64,000 nt of DNA from NCBI RefSeq assembly GCF_009905375.1, contig NC_133647.1, forward strand, positions 45,318,506 through 45,382,505. The letters are read 5' to 3'. This DNA is from Apium graveolens. Taxonomy: Eukaryota; Streptophyta; Magnoliopsida; Apiales; Apiaceae. This document shows positions 34,057 through 61,775 of this stretch, piece after piece. The notes under the pieces are model-generated. The model did not search any database. It was not told the origin of the DNA and worked only from the letters and a program-made list of their open reading frames with translations. The stretch's first letter is position 1; each line of letters opens with the position of its first letter. The translations under genes and the position numbers were made by a program.

Positions 34057-34470
34057 ATGGGAAGTAAATGTAATCTGGGAAAATGTCACTATGATCTCAC
34101 CATGTCCAAGAGAACTCGAAAGCCACTGAATTGCGAGCAAGTATCTGATCAATATAGTTTGATCTCCTGTTATTCGGAAAAAGAAGTTGCTCGCAATGTG
34201 GAAGCAGAGGATGAAAATTGTGATCACAAGAGCTTGAAACAACTAATAAAAGGCAGGCATACTCTTGCCCAACATTTTACTGAGGAAGAATTGAAGCAGC
34301 CTAAGATTGTGATCAAACAACATGAAAATGGAGTGCAGGAAAAGCAGCTGCAAATAGTGGTTAAAAATCATGGAGGGTCTAACAGAGTGAAGCTCAAGAA
34401 AATGGGCAGCCAGTGCACCAAAGTAATAAGAGGAATAAGAGGGACTCACATACAGGATCCACTAAAGTAA
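34057..34470 (+). CDS. Hypothetical protein, possibly an exon or gene fragment
   Basis: An open frame of about 137 codons from ATG 34057 (MGSKCNLGKC) to the stop at 34468-34470; the frame is also open upstream to about 33952 without an ATG. The product is basic and rich in Lys, Glu and Gln (FTEEELKQPKIVIKQHENG), with a Cys/His-containing N-terminus. I recognise no family. Base composition is less AT-rich than the flanks, which argues for a former or real coding exon. It could be the last exon of a plus-strand gene whose upstream part was cut off by element B; that is inference. Low confidence as a complete gene. Confidence 0.35.
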   Translation: MGSKCNLGKCHYDLTMSKRTRKPLNCEQVSDQYSLISCYSEKEVARNVEAEDENCDHKSLKQLIKGRHTLAQHFTEEELKQPKIVIKQHENGVQEKQLQIVVKNHGGSNRVKLKKMGSQCTKVIRGIRGTHIQDPLK

Positions 34471-36247
34471 TGGCTATCCAGTGATCATCAGTGTAGCTGG
34501 CTTGTCATATAATTTTGATTCATTATCTATATTCCTATGTTGCTGCGATATTGGTTTATCAAACGTCTCGCTACACATTCTAAAAATACATCTATATTGT
34601 GGGGAATTATACATTTTGAATATAATACATTTCTATGAGAAATGGTATACAGATCCCTTCGCTTGTTGTTGAAATAATATTGCTGACAGTTTTGAAATTA
34701 TTCAGTATGAACACTACAGTTACATGCATATTTCCATCTGGTTGATAAGTGAAATGCAATTGCAAACACTGTTGAGATGGGCATCAATGCAAATAATAAA
34801 TTGCATGACCCAAAATGTGATGGATCATGGATGGTTAAAAGTTAAAACCATAGCAAGGCAATGTAAACAATATGTAGAATGTAAGCGGTTCCTAACTCTA
34901 GGTTAAAAGTTAAAACATCGCCAGCAAATGTAAACAATAAAAAACAGTTTCCTTTTTGACAAATGGTGTTTTTAGTATGCTTAAAATGATTGTAAGATCC
35001 CCTCTACTTTCTGGCTCTGTCACTGCTCCCAGGTCAGATGAACCCAGTAGAAATGAGAAAATAGCCTGCTCTGCTACTAAAAGAGTAAGGTGGGCCGGGT
35101 TAAGAGCCTAACACCATGATTCTTCATGCAGTTAATGGGATGTGATGACTGCTCAAAACTCAATATATTATTGCACATCAAACACGCTAACTAATGATTA
35201 TAAATACAACATAACCCAATTAAAACCAACATATTCAAATTTGATCATTGCAATCACACATACCGCAAGTTGTCCTCCATCATTGATCAGGTGACCTGAA
35301 TGGTCTCACATTATTTAACAGTAAACTTGTTGTGGTTAAAGTAACAACTTAGAATTCCACTCTCTCAAATGTTGAAATATGTCGTTATTCACAACTGAAA
35401 TTTTTAAGTTTAGTTTTTAACTTCAAATAATGACCACCTAAGCCCCGAGATTTTTGAGAACATATAAGCAACTGAAATTTTTAAGTTTAGTTTTTAACTT
35501 AAAATAATGACCACCTGAGCCCCGAGATTTTTGAGGACATATAAGCTAAATTAGTCAAAATAAATAAATAATGACCACCTAAATGCTCAAAAAATGAAAT
35601 GCGAAGGGTGTATAACTTGACTTGTAAGTTCATACTTCTTGTTCTTGACAGCATCTGTTTCATGTACAAAAATTTGGTACACAACTGGATATACATGTAC
35701 GTGTTCCGTTGCATACTACTTGCTACAGTTAAATGCCTTCGTTCAATTTTGGACAATGTAAATCTAATAATACATTAACCACTGCGGCCATCTAGATCAG
35801 ACCACTCATTGAGACTTTCTGCATAATCTTCAATGCTATAAAATTACTTTGTATGATTAAATTTCCCTCAGTATACAATTCAGATTAAGGAACTATTTGC
35901 AAATAAAAGGAGTCGAAAAGCATTGGTTTTTATACTTTCGCTCACATAATCGAATAATAAGAACATAATATATAGAAAAAAAACAAACGTTCAAGGAAAG
36001 ATGCATAACAGCCTTGCCAACTCCAGTTGCCTCGATACTAGAATGCCTATAGCTTACATTAAATTATAAATTATCTAAGACTTTGTTCACATCTCCTTTT
36101 ATGTCCTTGGGACCTCCCAAGTCTGCAAACCAGAACTCAAAAGCTACAGAACTTGCAATCTTCAATTTGTTTTACAGATAATGCCTTGCTACCTTCTTAT
36201 TCCAGCTCGCATGCAGACATCATCCTTGGCAGCTTTACCAACTTGGT
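34471..36247. other. Intergenic DNA and 3' side of the PP2A gene
   Basis: No further gene seen. The part from about 35900 to 36247 should contain the 3' UTR of the minus-strand PP2A gene, but no poly(A) site could be fixed. See the separate tandem repeat at 35391-35590. Confidence 0.5.
35391..35590. repeat. 77-bp tandem repeat, two copies and a partial third
   Basis: CAACTGAAATTTTTAAG at 35392 recurs at 35469, with 'aataatgaccacct' and 'gccccgagatttttgag' in both units. A partial third copy follows near 35566. Confidence 0.8.
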
Positions 36248-52021
<15,774 letters not shown>

Positions 52022-52143
52022 CTCCTCTGCTGTTGTGTATGTAATTGTATGTATATATTGGTGGTAGTGTGTGTTTTGTGTGTGTGATGGATTTGTCGAT
52101 ATATGTGTAGATTTATTATGTGTATGGGATATTATTATGTGTA

Positions 52144-52155
52144 ATAATATAAAGT
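52144..52155 (-). promoter_or_regulatory. Putative TATA box of the PP2A gene
   Basis: On the minus strand CTTTATATTATT lies about 125 bp upstream of the ATG at 52021, a reasonable TATA position for a short 5' UTR. No experimental start is visible. Confidence 0.35.
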
Positions 52156-52202
52156 GATTGAGAGCTGGGTCTGTGCAACCGGAAAGAAAGAGAAAATCGA
52201 AA

Positions 52203-52496
52203 AAATGACAAAAATAGCCGATTTTTGAAAAAAATTAACAAAAATAGTCATTATGAAAAAAGTGGTCAATTTTGGCCGATTGAATACTCCACTGTCAGTT
52301 ATCCCAATTTCTATAAGATACTACACGGGTAGTTGTGTATTTCATATATGAGATACTCCACTGCCAGTTGGGTATCTTATATAAAGTGGATACTCTACTG
52401 ACAGTTGGGTATCCCATCGGCCAAAATTGGCCAACTTTTCAGAAATTGATTATTTTTGTCAATTTTATGTAAAAATAGGCTAAATTTGTCATTCAC
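52203..52496. mobile_element. MITE-like element upstream of PP2A
   Basis: The left (AATGACAAAAATAGCC...GTGGTCAATTTTGGCCGAT) and right (ATCGGCCAAAATTGGCCAAC...TTTGTCATT) ends are inverted copies of about 80 bp. The centre holds three related ATACTCCACTGTCAGTT-like units. There is no ORF, and no clear target duplication was found. It lies about 180 bp upstream of the PP2A start codon. Confidence 0.65.
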
Positions 52497-53292
52497 CCCT
52501 CTAATTTTGCCGTTTATTGTCATCCTTTTCTTTATTTGTTTTTAGTTCAATAAATCAAAATTACACAAAAATAAAATATTATAATAAAAAACAATATTAA
52601 TATGTATATAATATGATCACTTCAAAACATAAATTGAACTCGATGAAAGAAAAAAGGTTAGGCATGTTAATTAATCGAAAATCCGATCTGATACCATTTT
52701 AACGGATATATATTGATTTATTAAAAATTCGATCTCTAATCCGATTCGATTAAAAAGATCCAATTACAAATGGAGCGGATATGAATTTAGGCCGATCCGA
52801 TCCATTAATAACCTGATTCGGTTATTTATATACTTATATATTTGTATTTATTTATTTATGTTGCTCAGTAAAGTAATTGTTTAAGTAAAGTAATTGTTTA
52901 AGTGGCGTTGGATATAATTACTAAACAAATCGATGTATCATGAAAGTAAAGTAAGAACAGATAAATCAAATAACAATTTATATTCATCTTTAATAAACTG
53001 TTACAAAACTATCTCAACAACAATATTCTTAAGAGTTTCTAGTTTATGCGAATACTCGAGTTCTACTTTCACATTGTGATGACCTATTATGTGTTTATAT
53101 ACTACACATCTACAATCACTCCTCTATCAATTACAAGATATGTTATATTATAATTCTAACATTTTCCATACATATCTAAATCAATTATGATCCTATAAAT
53201 CAGCACCTTCTGATTTATCTTGCATTTCTGACTTATCATCCAAGTCATTCTCAACGGATAACGGATAGCTTGATCAACAGATATATGTTGTG
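52497..53292. other. AT-rich intergenic DNA, nothing firm
   Basis: Contains CCGATCC/GGATCGG words (52680-52830) resembling those in the hAT-like element at 7913-8571, but no clear ends. TCAACGGATAACGGAT occurs at about 53250-53270, an isolated match to the motif of elements A and D. Confidence 0.4.
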
Positions 53293-54852
53293 TAATATCC
53301 GTGATATAGTGTGTAATTATTTTTATCGATAAAAGATTATTAAGTGATTATTCTGTGATTTTTGATGAATCATCTGATGATTGGTGTTGATATGTGGATA
53401 TTTATATGTGGTAAAGTATAAGTATGTTGATTTTATTATGTCCAGAATAAAATATAAATAATTAAGGTATTTTTATGGTAATTTTTGGAGTATTATATGA
53501 TTTTATATTGATTTATAAATTTATTAAGTATTTTCTGAATAATTACAAAACTATTTTCTAAAGCAGGGAATCGTCCAATCTCAACCGTTTTTACGTTTTT
53601 AAAACCCGAAACTCTTCCCAAAACTCCTTCCTAACCTAATCTGATAATTCCAGACATTTTCCGTGTTTTGACTTTTTCGATCCGGATTACGGTTTGACCC
53701 GTACGTGTTCCGACGCAAGATTTTCGATACGATAATCATTTCGATAAATCAACAAAACCCGTATTCTCAAGAGACGGGATACTATTACATTATTTTCATA
53801 TAAGGTGTTTTATAAAAAGTTCGGTTTGGATAATTATCCAATACGGATATTAAATTGAATCGTTTTTGCAGTTACTTAACGGTTCAGTAACTAATTTATC
53901 GATCCAAAATAAACCAATATTCCAAAAATATAAATAGCCCTTTTCTTATTTCATTTTATTCGTATAATCATAATCGATCAGTAAAAATACAGAATTTACT
54001 GAGAAAACCCTAATTAATCATCGCGTTCTTCATAATCAAACGCAAAAACGAAGGCGTTATCGAACTCCGATTCGGGCGTGCCATATATCAAATCGAAACT
54101 CTCGAAACGACCTTTCTGAATCAATCAATACTTTTAGTGCAGAAATCAAGGTATTTTTCTTATTTGATTATTTTATTTCGAATTATTTATGGATTAAATT
54201 ATGAAATTTTGTTTTTGATGTTGTTTGTGTGATTTTAATGCTAGAATCATGTAGATCTTTTCTTCATGGTCATTTTGGTATATTATTTGTCAAATTTGGA
54301 GTTCAGTAACATATATAAATTAATGTTTGATTCTTGGATTTATAAATTAGGGTTTATGTTCTTGAATAATTTCAATTAAAAAATTAGGCGTTTCTTTGTT
54401 AGGGGATATTAGATGAAATTTATTACATGGTTGTGTAGATCGTGGAAAAACAAGACGAATGGTATATTGGAAATTTACAGACGATTCCTGGAACAACTTA
54501 ATCGACTTCGCCAGAAAAAGGTTCGCTTTCGTCGCCAGCGAAGTTTCAAATGAATTATCTGATCAAAATATGTGTAGGTTGTTGATTCTAAATCAGGATA
54601 TAAGTTCTTGGCATTACGTTCTATGATTCTGCACAGTTTGGCATGTTTCTGGACTCTGTGGCCGTTTTCCGGCGAGCTTGGAACCGCCGGCAATGGCAGT
54701 CGCCGGTGAGCTCGACGGGGACGATGGCAAATTGCCACTTAGTCCCCCTGCTATTACAAAACTCACGTTTCAGTCCCTGTAGTGTCAAAACTTTATAAAA
54801 AATAGATTTTTGTTTATAAAATTTACAAAAATGATATTCTGTTATTAATTTA
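53293..54852 (+). other. LTR-like or promoter-like stretch of unknown origin
   Basis: Begins TGTAATATCCGTGATATAGTG, similar to the openings of some gypsy LTRs. At 53926-53940 an ATATAAATAGCCC box precedes an A-rich leader with AAAACCCTAATTAATC and a possible splice donor AAGGTATTTT near 54148. GC-rich patches lie at 54660-54730. No long ORF and no second copy are present. It is interrupted at 54853 by element D; ATTTA (54848-54852) should be the left target-site copy. Confidence 0.3.
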
Positions 54853-55951
54853 TGTTAGGAATATGTGTATTAGTTTGATGATAAGTTAAACAAAACACTT
54901 AAGTAGAAATCTAGTGTTTGTAGTCTCAACGGATAAGACCATTTTGGCTATCCGTTGAAGAAGTAGCTTTACTTAGAAATAAGTTTAGTATTATAGCACA
55001 TTTCATTCTCTGTATTTAAGTTGTAATTCTTAGATGTTGTGGGAAATTATCAGTCATGTTGACTACTAGTGGATATGCAAATAGGAGGGCTAATTGTAAA
55101 TATTTGATGCCTTGTAATTTTGTATAAATGAAGTTGTATCAACTGATATTAAAGGCCTTCAACGGATGAGAAGTAAAGCTTCAACGGATGTCTCTAAAGC
55201 TTCAACGGATAACATCCATCAACGGATGAGTACTTCAACGGATAAAGTTTCAACTGCTAATGCATCAACGGATAAAGCTTCAACGGATAAAGCTTCAACG
55301 GATAAAGCATCAACGGATGAAAGCTTCAACGGATGCTTAGTTCAAATAGCAGTTGATAGTGACAATTCATAAGCTGATAGAGGCATATGGGTTGACAGAG
55401 ACAAACTGGAATGTGGCAGCCTTTAGGAGGAATCAAGAAAATGCAGAATTTCCATTCTGGTGCAAACAAGGAAGTATTCAAAGATTCACAGCTAAACCTA
55501 AATTGCATTGGATAGAGAAATGAAGAAGAAACATGTGAAGAATCTTTTAATTGTATTTTACAGTTTTGTCTTCACTTGTAAACTTGGTGATATATAAACC
55601 AATTAGCAGCTAGTAATTAGATGTGAATTTTCCAGAGCTGTTTAGAAAAATCCAGAGAGAAAATCATCTAGTTTGTACTAGGACGCAGCTGTGATTTAAT
55701 TCTTTGAATCACAGATTTTCTGAAATAACACATCTCTGGTGGAACAACAAATCCACCAGAAAAGTTTTTAAGTCTATTGTGTTCTTTACATTTGTGTTTG
55801 AATATATCTGTCTGCATTAGCTGAAAGCAATTCACACACACTTGTTCATCAAAACACAATATCCCAGAAAATGCTCAAAACTTGAAAAAGTTTTGAGATT
55901 TACATTCAACCCCCTTCTGTAAATCTCATTGTTAGTTCACTAGGAATAACA
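54853..55951 (+). repeat. 5' LTR of element D
   Basis: 1099 bp, TGTTA/TAACA ends. A TCAACGGAT/ATCCGTTGA hairpin occupies 54926-54958. A block of about eleven TCAACGGAT-type units lies at 55157-55335, including three near-identical AAAGCTTCAACGGAT steps. Otherwise nearly identical to the LTR of A. Confidence 0.94.
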
Positions 55952-55953
55952 AT

Positions 55954-55965
55954 TGGTATCAGAGC
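55954..55965 (+). other. Primer binding site of element D
   Basis: TGGTATCAGAGC, complementary to initiator tRNA-Met, 2 nt after the LTR, with the AGAGC-AA-GCTCT palindrome overlapping its end. Confidence 0.94.
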
Positions 55966-56011
55966 AAGCTCTTAACATACAAAGAGTTTAAAGATCTATT
56001 CTGCTAACATC

Positions 56012-58417
56012 ATGAGTAAGAAGGATATTAGTGTAAAGATTCCAATCCTGAAAAGAGATAACTATCATCACTGGAAAGTGAAGATGCATTTACATCTTCT
56101 CTCTCAAGATGAAAGCTACATTAACTGCATTGAAAATTGTCCTCACATCCCTCACAAGGTGGCCACAGCTGCTACTGCAACAGTTGCTGTTGGACAGTCT
56201 ATTCCCAAGCCAAAAGCAGAATGGACTGTTGAAGATATTGAAGAGGTTCACAAGGACAAGAAAGCCATGAACATTCTGTTTAATGGCCTAGATCAAGATA
56301 TGTTTGACAATGTCATTAACAGCCAAACTGCTAAGGAAATTTGGGATACTGTGCAACTTATCTGTGAAGGTACTGAGCAAGTTAGAGAAAACAAAATGCA
56401 GCTTCTCATTCAACAATATGAATATTTTCATTTTGAAGAAGGAGAATCATTGAATGATACATTCAACAGATTTCAGAAACTGTTGAATGGATTGAAGCTG
56501 TATGGCAGAGTGTACCAAGTCAAGGACTCTAATTTAAAATTTCTGAGGTCTCTACCAAAGGAATGGAAGCCTATGACTGTTTCTCTAAGAAATTCTCAAG
56601 ATTATAAGGACTTCACACTTGAAAGATTATATGGAATTTTGAAGACATATGAACTTGAGATGGAGCAAGATGAGCTGTTGGAAAAGGGAAAGAGAAAAGG
56701 AGGACCAGTTGCACTTGTAGCTGACAATGAGAAGATTGAAGCCAGGATTGAGGAAAAGACAATGCCAAGTCTCAAAATTGGCACAAGCAAATCAGAATCA
56801 AGCAAGGGAAAGGAGCAAGTAGCTGAGGATGAAGACAATTCTAGTCAAGATGACTCTGATGATGTTGATGAACATCTGGCCTTTCTGTCCAGAAGGTTTT
56901 CAAAGATGAAATTCAGGAAAAATACAAAATTCACTAAGCCAAACAAAAACATGGTGGACAAATCTAAGTTCAAATGTTATAACTGTGGCATTAGTGGACA
57001 CTTTGCAAATGAGTGCAGGAAGCCAACCTCTGATAAGAAGAAATTTGAGCAAGTTGATTACAAAAAGAAGTATTTTGATTTGCTCAAACAAAAGGAAAGA
57101 GCTTTTCTGACTTAAGAGGATTGGGCAGCAGATGGAGCCAATGAAGATGATGATATGGAATATGTCAACCTAGCCCTGATGGCTAATTCTGATAAAAATG
57201 AAACTAGTTCATCAAGCAACCAGGTAATTACTACTGATCTCTCTCAACTTTCTAAGATTGAATGTAATGAAGCCATAAATGATATGTCCAATAAATTATA
57301 TCATTTGCGTGTTTCTCTTAAATCACTAGCTAAAGAAAATACAAGAATCAAAGAAAATAACTTGTTTTTAAGTGATAGGAATGTTGTGTTAGAGAATCAG
57401 GTAATTGAGCTTGAAAAGATTAAAATTAAATGCTTGACTGTTGAAAGTGAACTAGAAGAAGCTGTTAAGAAAGTAGAAATTCTTTCTAAACAGTTAGAAA
57501 GTGAGCAAGAAGTAATCAAGGCCTGGAAAACATCTAGGGATGTTAGTGCTCAGATTGTCAAGGTTCAGGGAATTGAATCTTTCTGTGAGAATGCCTGGAA
57601 GAAAAACAAAAAGGAGTTAGAATTAATTGATGGATTGTCAACGGATGTGGAATCAACGGATGATGAAAGTTATCCGTTGAAGGAAGAAAAAGAGCATCCA
57701 TTGAAAGCTCATCAATTAAAACAGGCAAGTGATTCTAAAAAGAATAATCTCAATAAGAAAGTTGGATCAACTTTCAAGAACTTTGTCAAAGAAGGAGCTG
57801 GCACATCCAAAGATGCCAGTAAGGTGAATATAGGACACATGACTTTGGATCAGCTGAAAAATAGGCTTAAATTGGTTGAGGATAAAAAGGAAACTAAAAG
57901 AAAATCTAATAGAAATGGGAAGGTAGGGATTAACAAACAAAACAACTACACACCTGATAAGTATGCTCCTAGAAAAAGCTGTGTGTATTGTAAAAATGTT
58001 AATCATCTATCTGATAACTGCAAATCTGTTAAGAATGCTCTCATGCCTTTAACTCCCTCCATGCCTAACATGTCTATGTCACCTCTGCATGCTATGCCTA
58101 TTATGTCTCATCAGAATCCTCATGCACATTTTGCAAACATGCCATATATTAATAATTCTTATTTTACTGTATTCAGTATGCCTCAGATGCCATACAACAT
58201 GCCTATGTGGAATAATATGTTTGCACAATCCATGCCTTATCAAATTCAATCAAATATGCTAAATGAGTCTGTGACTAACCCTACACTTTAACCAACTACA
58301 TCTGAGACCATGATTGACCCAAAGGTACCTAAGTCAAAAGATGCAGGAGGAATGAAGTCTAGGAAAAAGACTAACAAGGCTGGACCCAAGGAAACTTGGG
58401 TACCAAAATCAACTTGA
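56012..58417 (+). pseudogene. Element D gag, one internal stop
   Basis: ATG 56012 (MSKKDISVKIPILKRDNYHHW) to the TGA at 58415-58417, 801 codons in one frame. The N-terminal gag domain (residues 1-230) includes DTFNRFQKLLNGLK and LPKEWKPMTVSLRNSQDY. CCHC knuckle 1 is CYNCGISGHFANEC (residues 322-335), knuckle 2 is CVYCKNVNHLSDNC (from residue 657), with a charged coiled-coil-like region (400-500) between and a Met/Pro/Asn-rich tail. A TAA at 57113-57115 replaces a codon that is CAA (Gln) in element C, and a second TAA at 58289-58291 cuts the tail. Would form the virus-like particle. Confidence 0.9.
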
Positions 58418-58430
58418 TTGATTTTGTTGT

Positions 58431-61400
58431 GTGCAGGGAAAAAGAAGGAATCTATGGTACTTGGACAGTGGCTGTTCAAGACACATGACAGGAGATTTCA
58501 CCCTGCTCACAGAGTTCAAGGAGAGAGCTGGCCCTAACATAACCTTTGGAGATGACAACAAAGGGTTCACTATGGGATATGGCTTGATTTCAAAAGATAA
58601 TGTCATCATTGATGAAGTTGCATTAGTTGATGGTCTCAAACACAATCTATCGAGCATCAGTCAACTATGTGACAGAGGGAATACTGTTTCCTTTAATTCT
58701 GAAGCCTGTGTTGTCACAAGTAAGAAGGACAACAAAGTGGTTCTAACTGGAGTTAGAAAAGGGAATGTGTTCTTAGTTGACTTCAACTCTACAGATTCAG
58801 AATCAATTACTTGTCTTCTCAGCAAAGTAAGTCCAGATGAAAGTTGGCTATGGCACAAGAAGCTATCCCATTTGAATTTCAAGACAATGAATGATCTAGT
58901 AAAAAAGGACTTAGTTAGAGGAATTCCTCTAGTGAAATTCACAAGGGATGGACTGTGTGATGCTTGTCAGAAAGGAAAGCAAAAGAAAGCATCATTCAGT
59001 AAGAAGCTTGAATCTGCAATTGATGAACCATTACAACTGCTACACATGGATCTTTTTGGACCAGTCAATGTATTGTCAATTTCAAGGAAAAGATATTGCC
59101 TAGTGATTGTAGATGATTTCTCAAAGTTTTCATGGGTTTATTTCCTTGGATCAAATGATGAAGCTAGTGAAATCATCATCAACCATATCAAGCAAGTCAA
59201 CAATAATCCAGATTTCAAAGTAAGGAATATCAGGAGTGACAATAGAACTGAGTTCAAGAATACAACCATGAAGTTGTTCTGTGAAGAATATGGGATCATG
59301 CATGAGTTCTCAGCTCCAAGGACTCCACAACAAAATGGTGTGGTGGAAAGAAAGAACAGATCACTAATTGAAGCTGCAAGAACAATGCTTGAAGAGTCAA
59401 AACTCCCAACATACTTTTGGGATGAGGCTGTTAATTGTGCATGTTACACTCAGAATATTTCTCTAATTAATCAGGCAAAAGGCATGACTCCCTATCAATT
59501 GTTCAAGAGAAGAAAACCAACTTTAAACTTTCTGCATGTCTTTGGTTGCAAATGTTACATTCTAAGGAATCAACCTGATCACAAAGGGAAGTTTGATGCA
59601 AAGGCTGATGAAGGAATATTTGTTGGTTACTCTGCTGGAAAATCATATAGAGTCTACAATCTAAGAAACAACATTGTCATGGAATCTGTGCATGTTGTGT
59701 TTGATGATAAAAAGATTGATGGACTAACAGATGAGGGACACCATGAAGGACTCAAATTTGACAACATTGAGATATATTGTGATGATAGTGAAGATGAGAA
59801 TGATGGAGAAGGCACCTCGAAAAGAATTCAAAATCTGCCTTTGGATAATGCACATAATGTTGCATCCGTTGAAAGTCATAATTCAGCTTCCGTTGATAGA
59901 AGCAATGCAGCATCCGTTGAAAGACAAAGTGCATCATCCGTTGAAGTTCATAATGAAGCATCCGTTGATCATAGTCTGTCAACGGATAATCATTTCACTT
60001 CATCAGTTGATAGAACTCCCATTTCCTTTCAAAGGATCAGCAACTCAAGGGGAGTTTCAACCAATCAACATTCTATCTCACATCATGACAATACTGAGGC
60101 AACCTCATCTAGAGCTAATCTACCACCTCAAAGGAAATGGACCAAGAATCACCCTTTTGAACTAATCATTGGTGATGCTACATCTAAAGTGCAAACTAGA
60201 AGGGCTACTCAAGATGAATGTCTGTATAGTATCTTTCTATCATAGGAGGAGCCTAAGAGAGTGGAAGAAGCTCTATTGGATCCAGATTGGATTTTAGCAA
60301 TGCAAGAGGAGCTAAACCAATTTGAAAGGAACAAAGTATGGAAGCTGGTACCCAAGCCAAAGAACAAGAGTTCTATTGACACAAAATGGGTATTCAGAAA
60401 CAAGATGGATGAAAATGGCATTGTCATAAGGAATAAAGCCAGATTGGTTGCTAAAGGCTATTCTCAACAAGAGGGAATAGATTTTGATGAGACATTTGCT
60501 CCAGTTGCCAGACTTGAAGCCATCAGAATCTTTCTAGCCTATGCAGCCCATGCCAATTTCAAGGTATATCAAATGGATGTCAAAAGTGCATTTCTGAATG
60601 GGGAATTGGAGGAAGAAGTTTATGTAAGCCAACCTCCAGGATTTGAAGATCCAAATTTTCCAGACTATGTGTATTATCTGTTGAAAGCACTCTGTGGACT
60701 AAAGCAAGCACCTAGAGCCTGGTATGAGACTTTGTCAAAAAATTTTCTAGATAATCACTTCACAAGAGGTACTGTTGACAAAACTCTTTTTTTTAGAAAT
60801 GTTAATGGCTCTACAATACTTGTTCAAATTTATGTAGATGATATTATATTTGGTTCTACAGATGATAAGCTTTGTAAAAAGTTTGCTAAGTTAATGCAAA
60901 GTAAATATGAAATGAGCATGATGGGAGAGCTAACTTATTTTCTTGGTTTACAAGTTAAACAAGTTAGTGGTGGAATTTTCATTAGTCAAACTAAATATAT
61001 TTATGATCTTTTAAAGAAGTTTGACTTAATGGATTGTTCATCTGAAAAAACTCCCATGACCACTGCCACCAAGCTTGAATTAAACAAGGCTGAAAAGTCT
61101 GTAGATATTTCAAGGTATAGAGGCATGGTTGGTTCACTTTTATATTTAACTGCTAGTAGACCTGATATAATGTTTTCTACATGTCTTTGTGCTAGATTTC
61201 AAGCTGACCCTAAAGAGTCTCACTTAGTGGCTATTAAAAGGATATTCAGATATCTCAAAGGGACTCCAAATCTAGGAATTTGGTACCCTAGAGAGTCTGG
61301 TTTTGATCTAATTGGCTACTCAGATGCAGATTATGCAGGTAGTAAAATAGACAGGAAAAACACAACTGGCACCTATCAATTTCTAGGGAATAAGCTTGTG

Positions 61401-61775
61401 TCATGGTTCAGCAAGAAGCAAAATTATGTTTCAATATCAACAGCTGAAGCTGAGTACATTGCTGCTGGTAGTTGCTATGCACAGATACTGTGGATGAGAA
61501 ATCAACTATTTGACTATGGACTAACTGTTGACAAAATTCCTATATTCTGTGACAACACAAGTGCCATTGCCATTACTGAAAATCCAGTGCAGCACTCAAG
61601 AACCAAGCACATTGACATCAAGTACCACTTCATAAGGGAACATGTGATGAAAGGTACAGTAGAACTTCATTTTGTTCCAAGTGAAAAGCAGATTGCAGAC
61701 ATATTTACCAAGCCACTTGATGAATCAACATTCACAAGATTAGTAAGTGAGCTAGGTATGCTTAATTATTCTTAA
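58431..61775 (+). pseudogene. Element D pol: protease, integrase, RT, RNase H, one internal stop
   Basis: The frame is open from 58422 and has no ATG; the first in-frame near-cognate codon is GTG 58431. Protease WYLDSGCSRHMTG (residues 9-21), integrase zinc finger (HKKLSHLNF...CDACQKGK) and core (HMDLFG, SDNRTEF, QQNGVVERKN), RT with [11 protein letters not shown] and YVDD (801-804), RNase H with [18 protein letters not shown] and [16 protein letters not shown] at 60243-60245 stands where element C has AAG. In the integrase SDN-G motif Gly is Arg, which probably impairs activity. Apart from these the 1114-codon frame is intact. Confidence 0.93.

Noticed and set aside
53256..53272. TCAACGGATAACGGAT as part of element A/D family
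   Set aside because: Isolated match without surrounding LTR or coding homology; could be chance.
54475..54738. 87-codon minus-strand ORF before element D
   Set aside because: GC-rich chance frame without motif or good start context in an LTR-like region.
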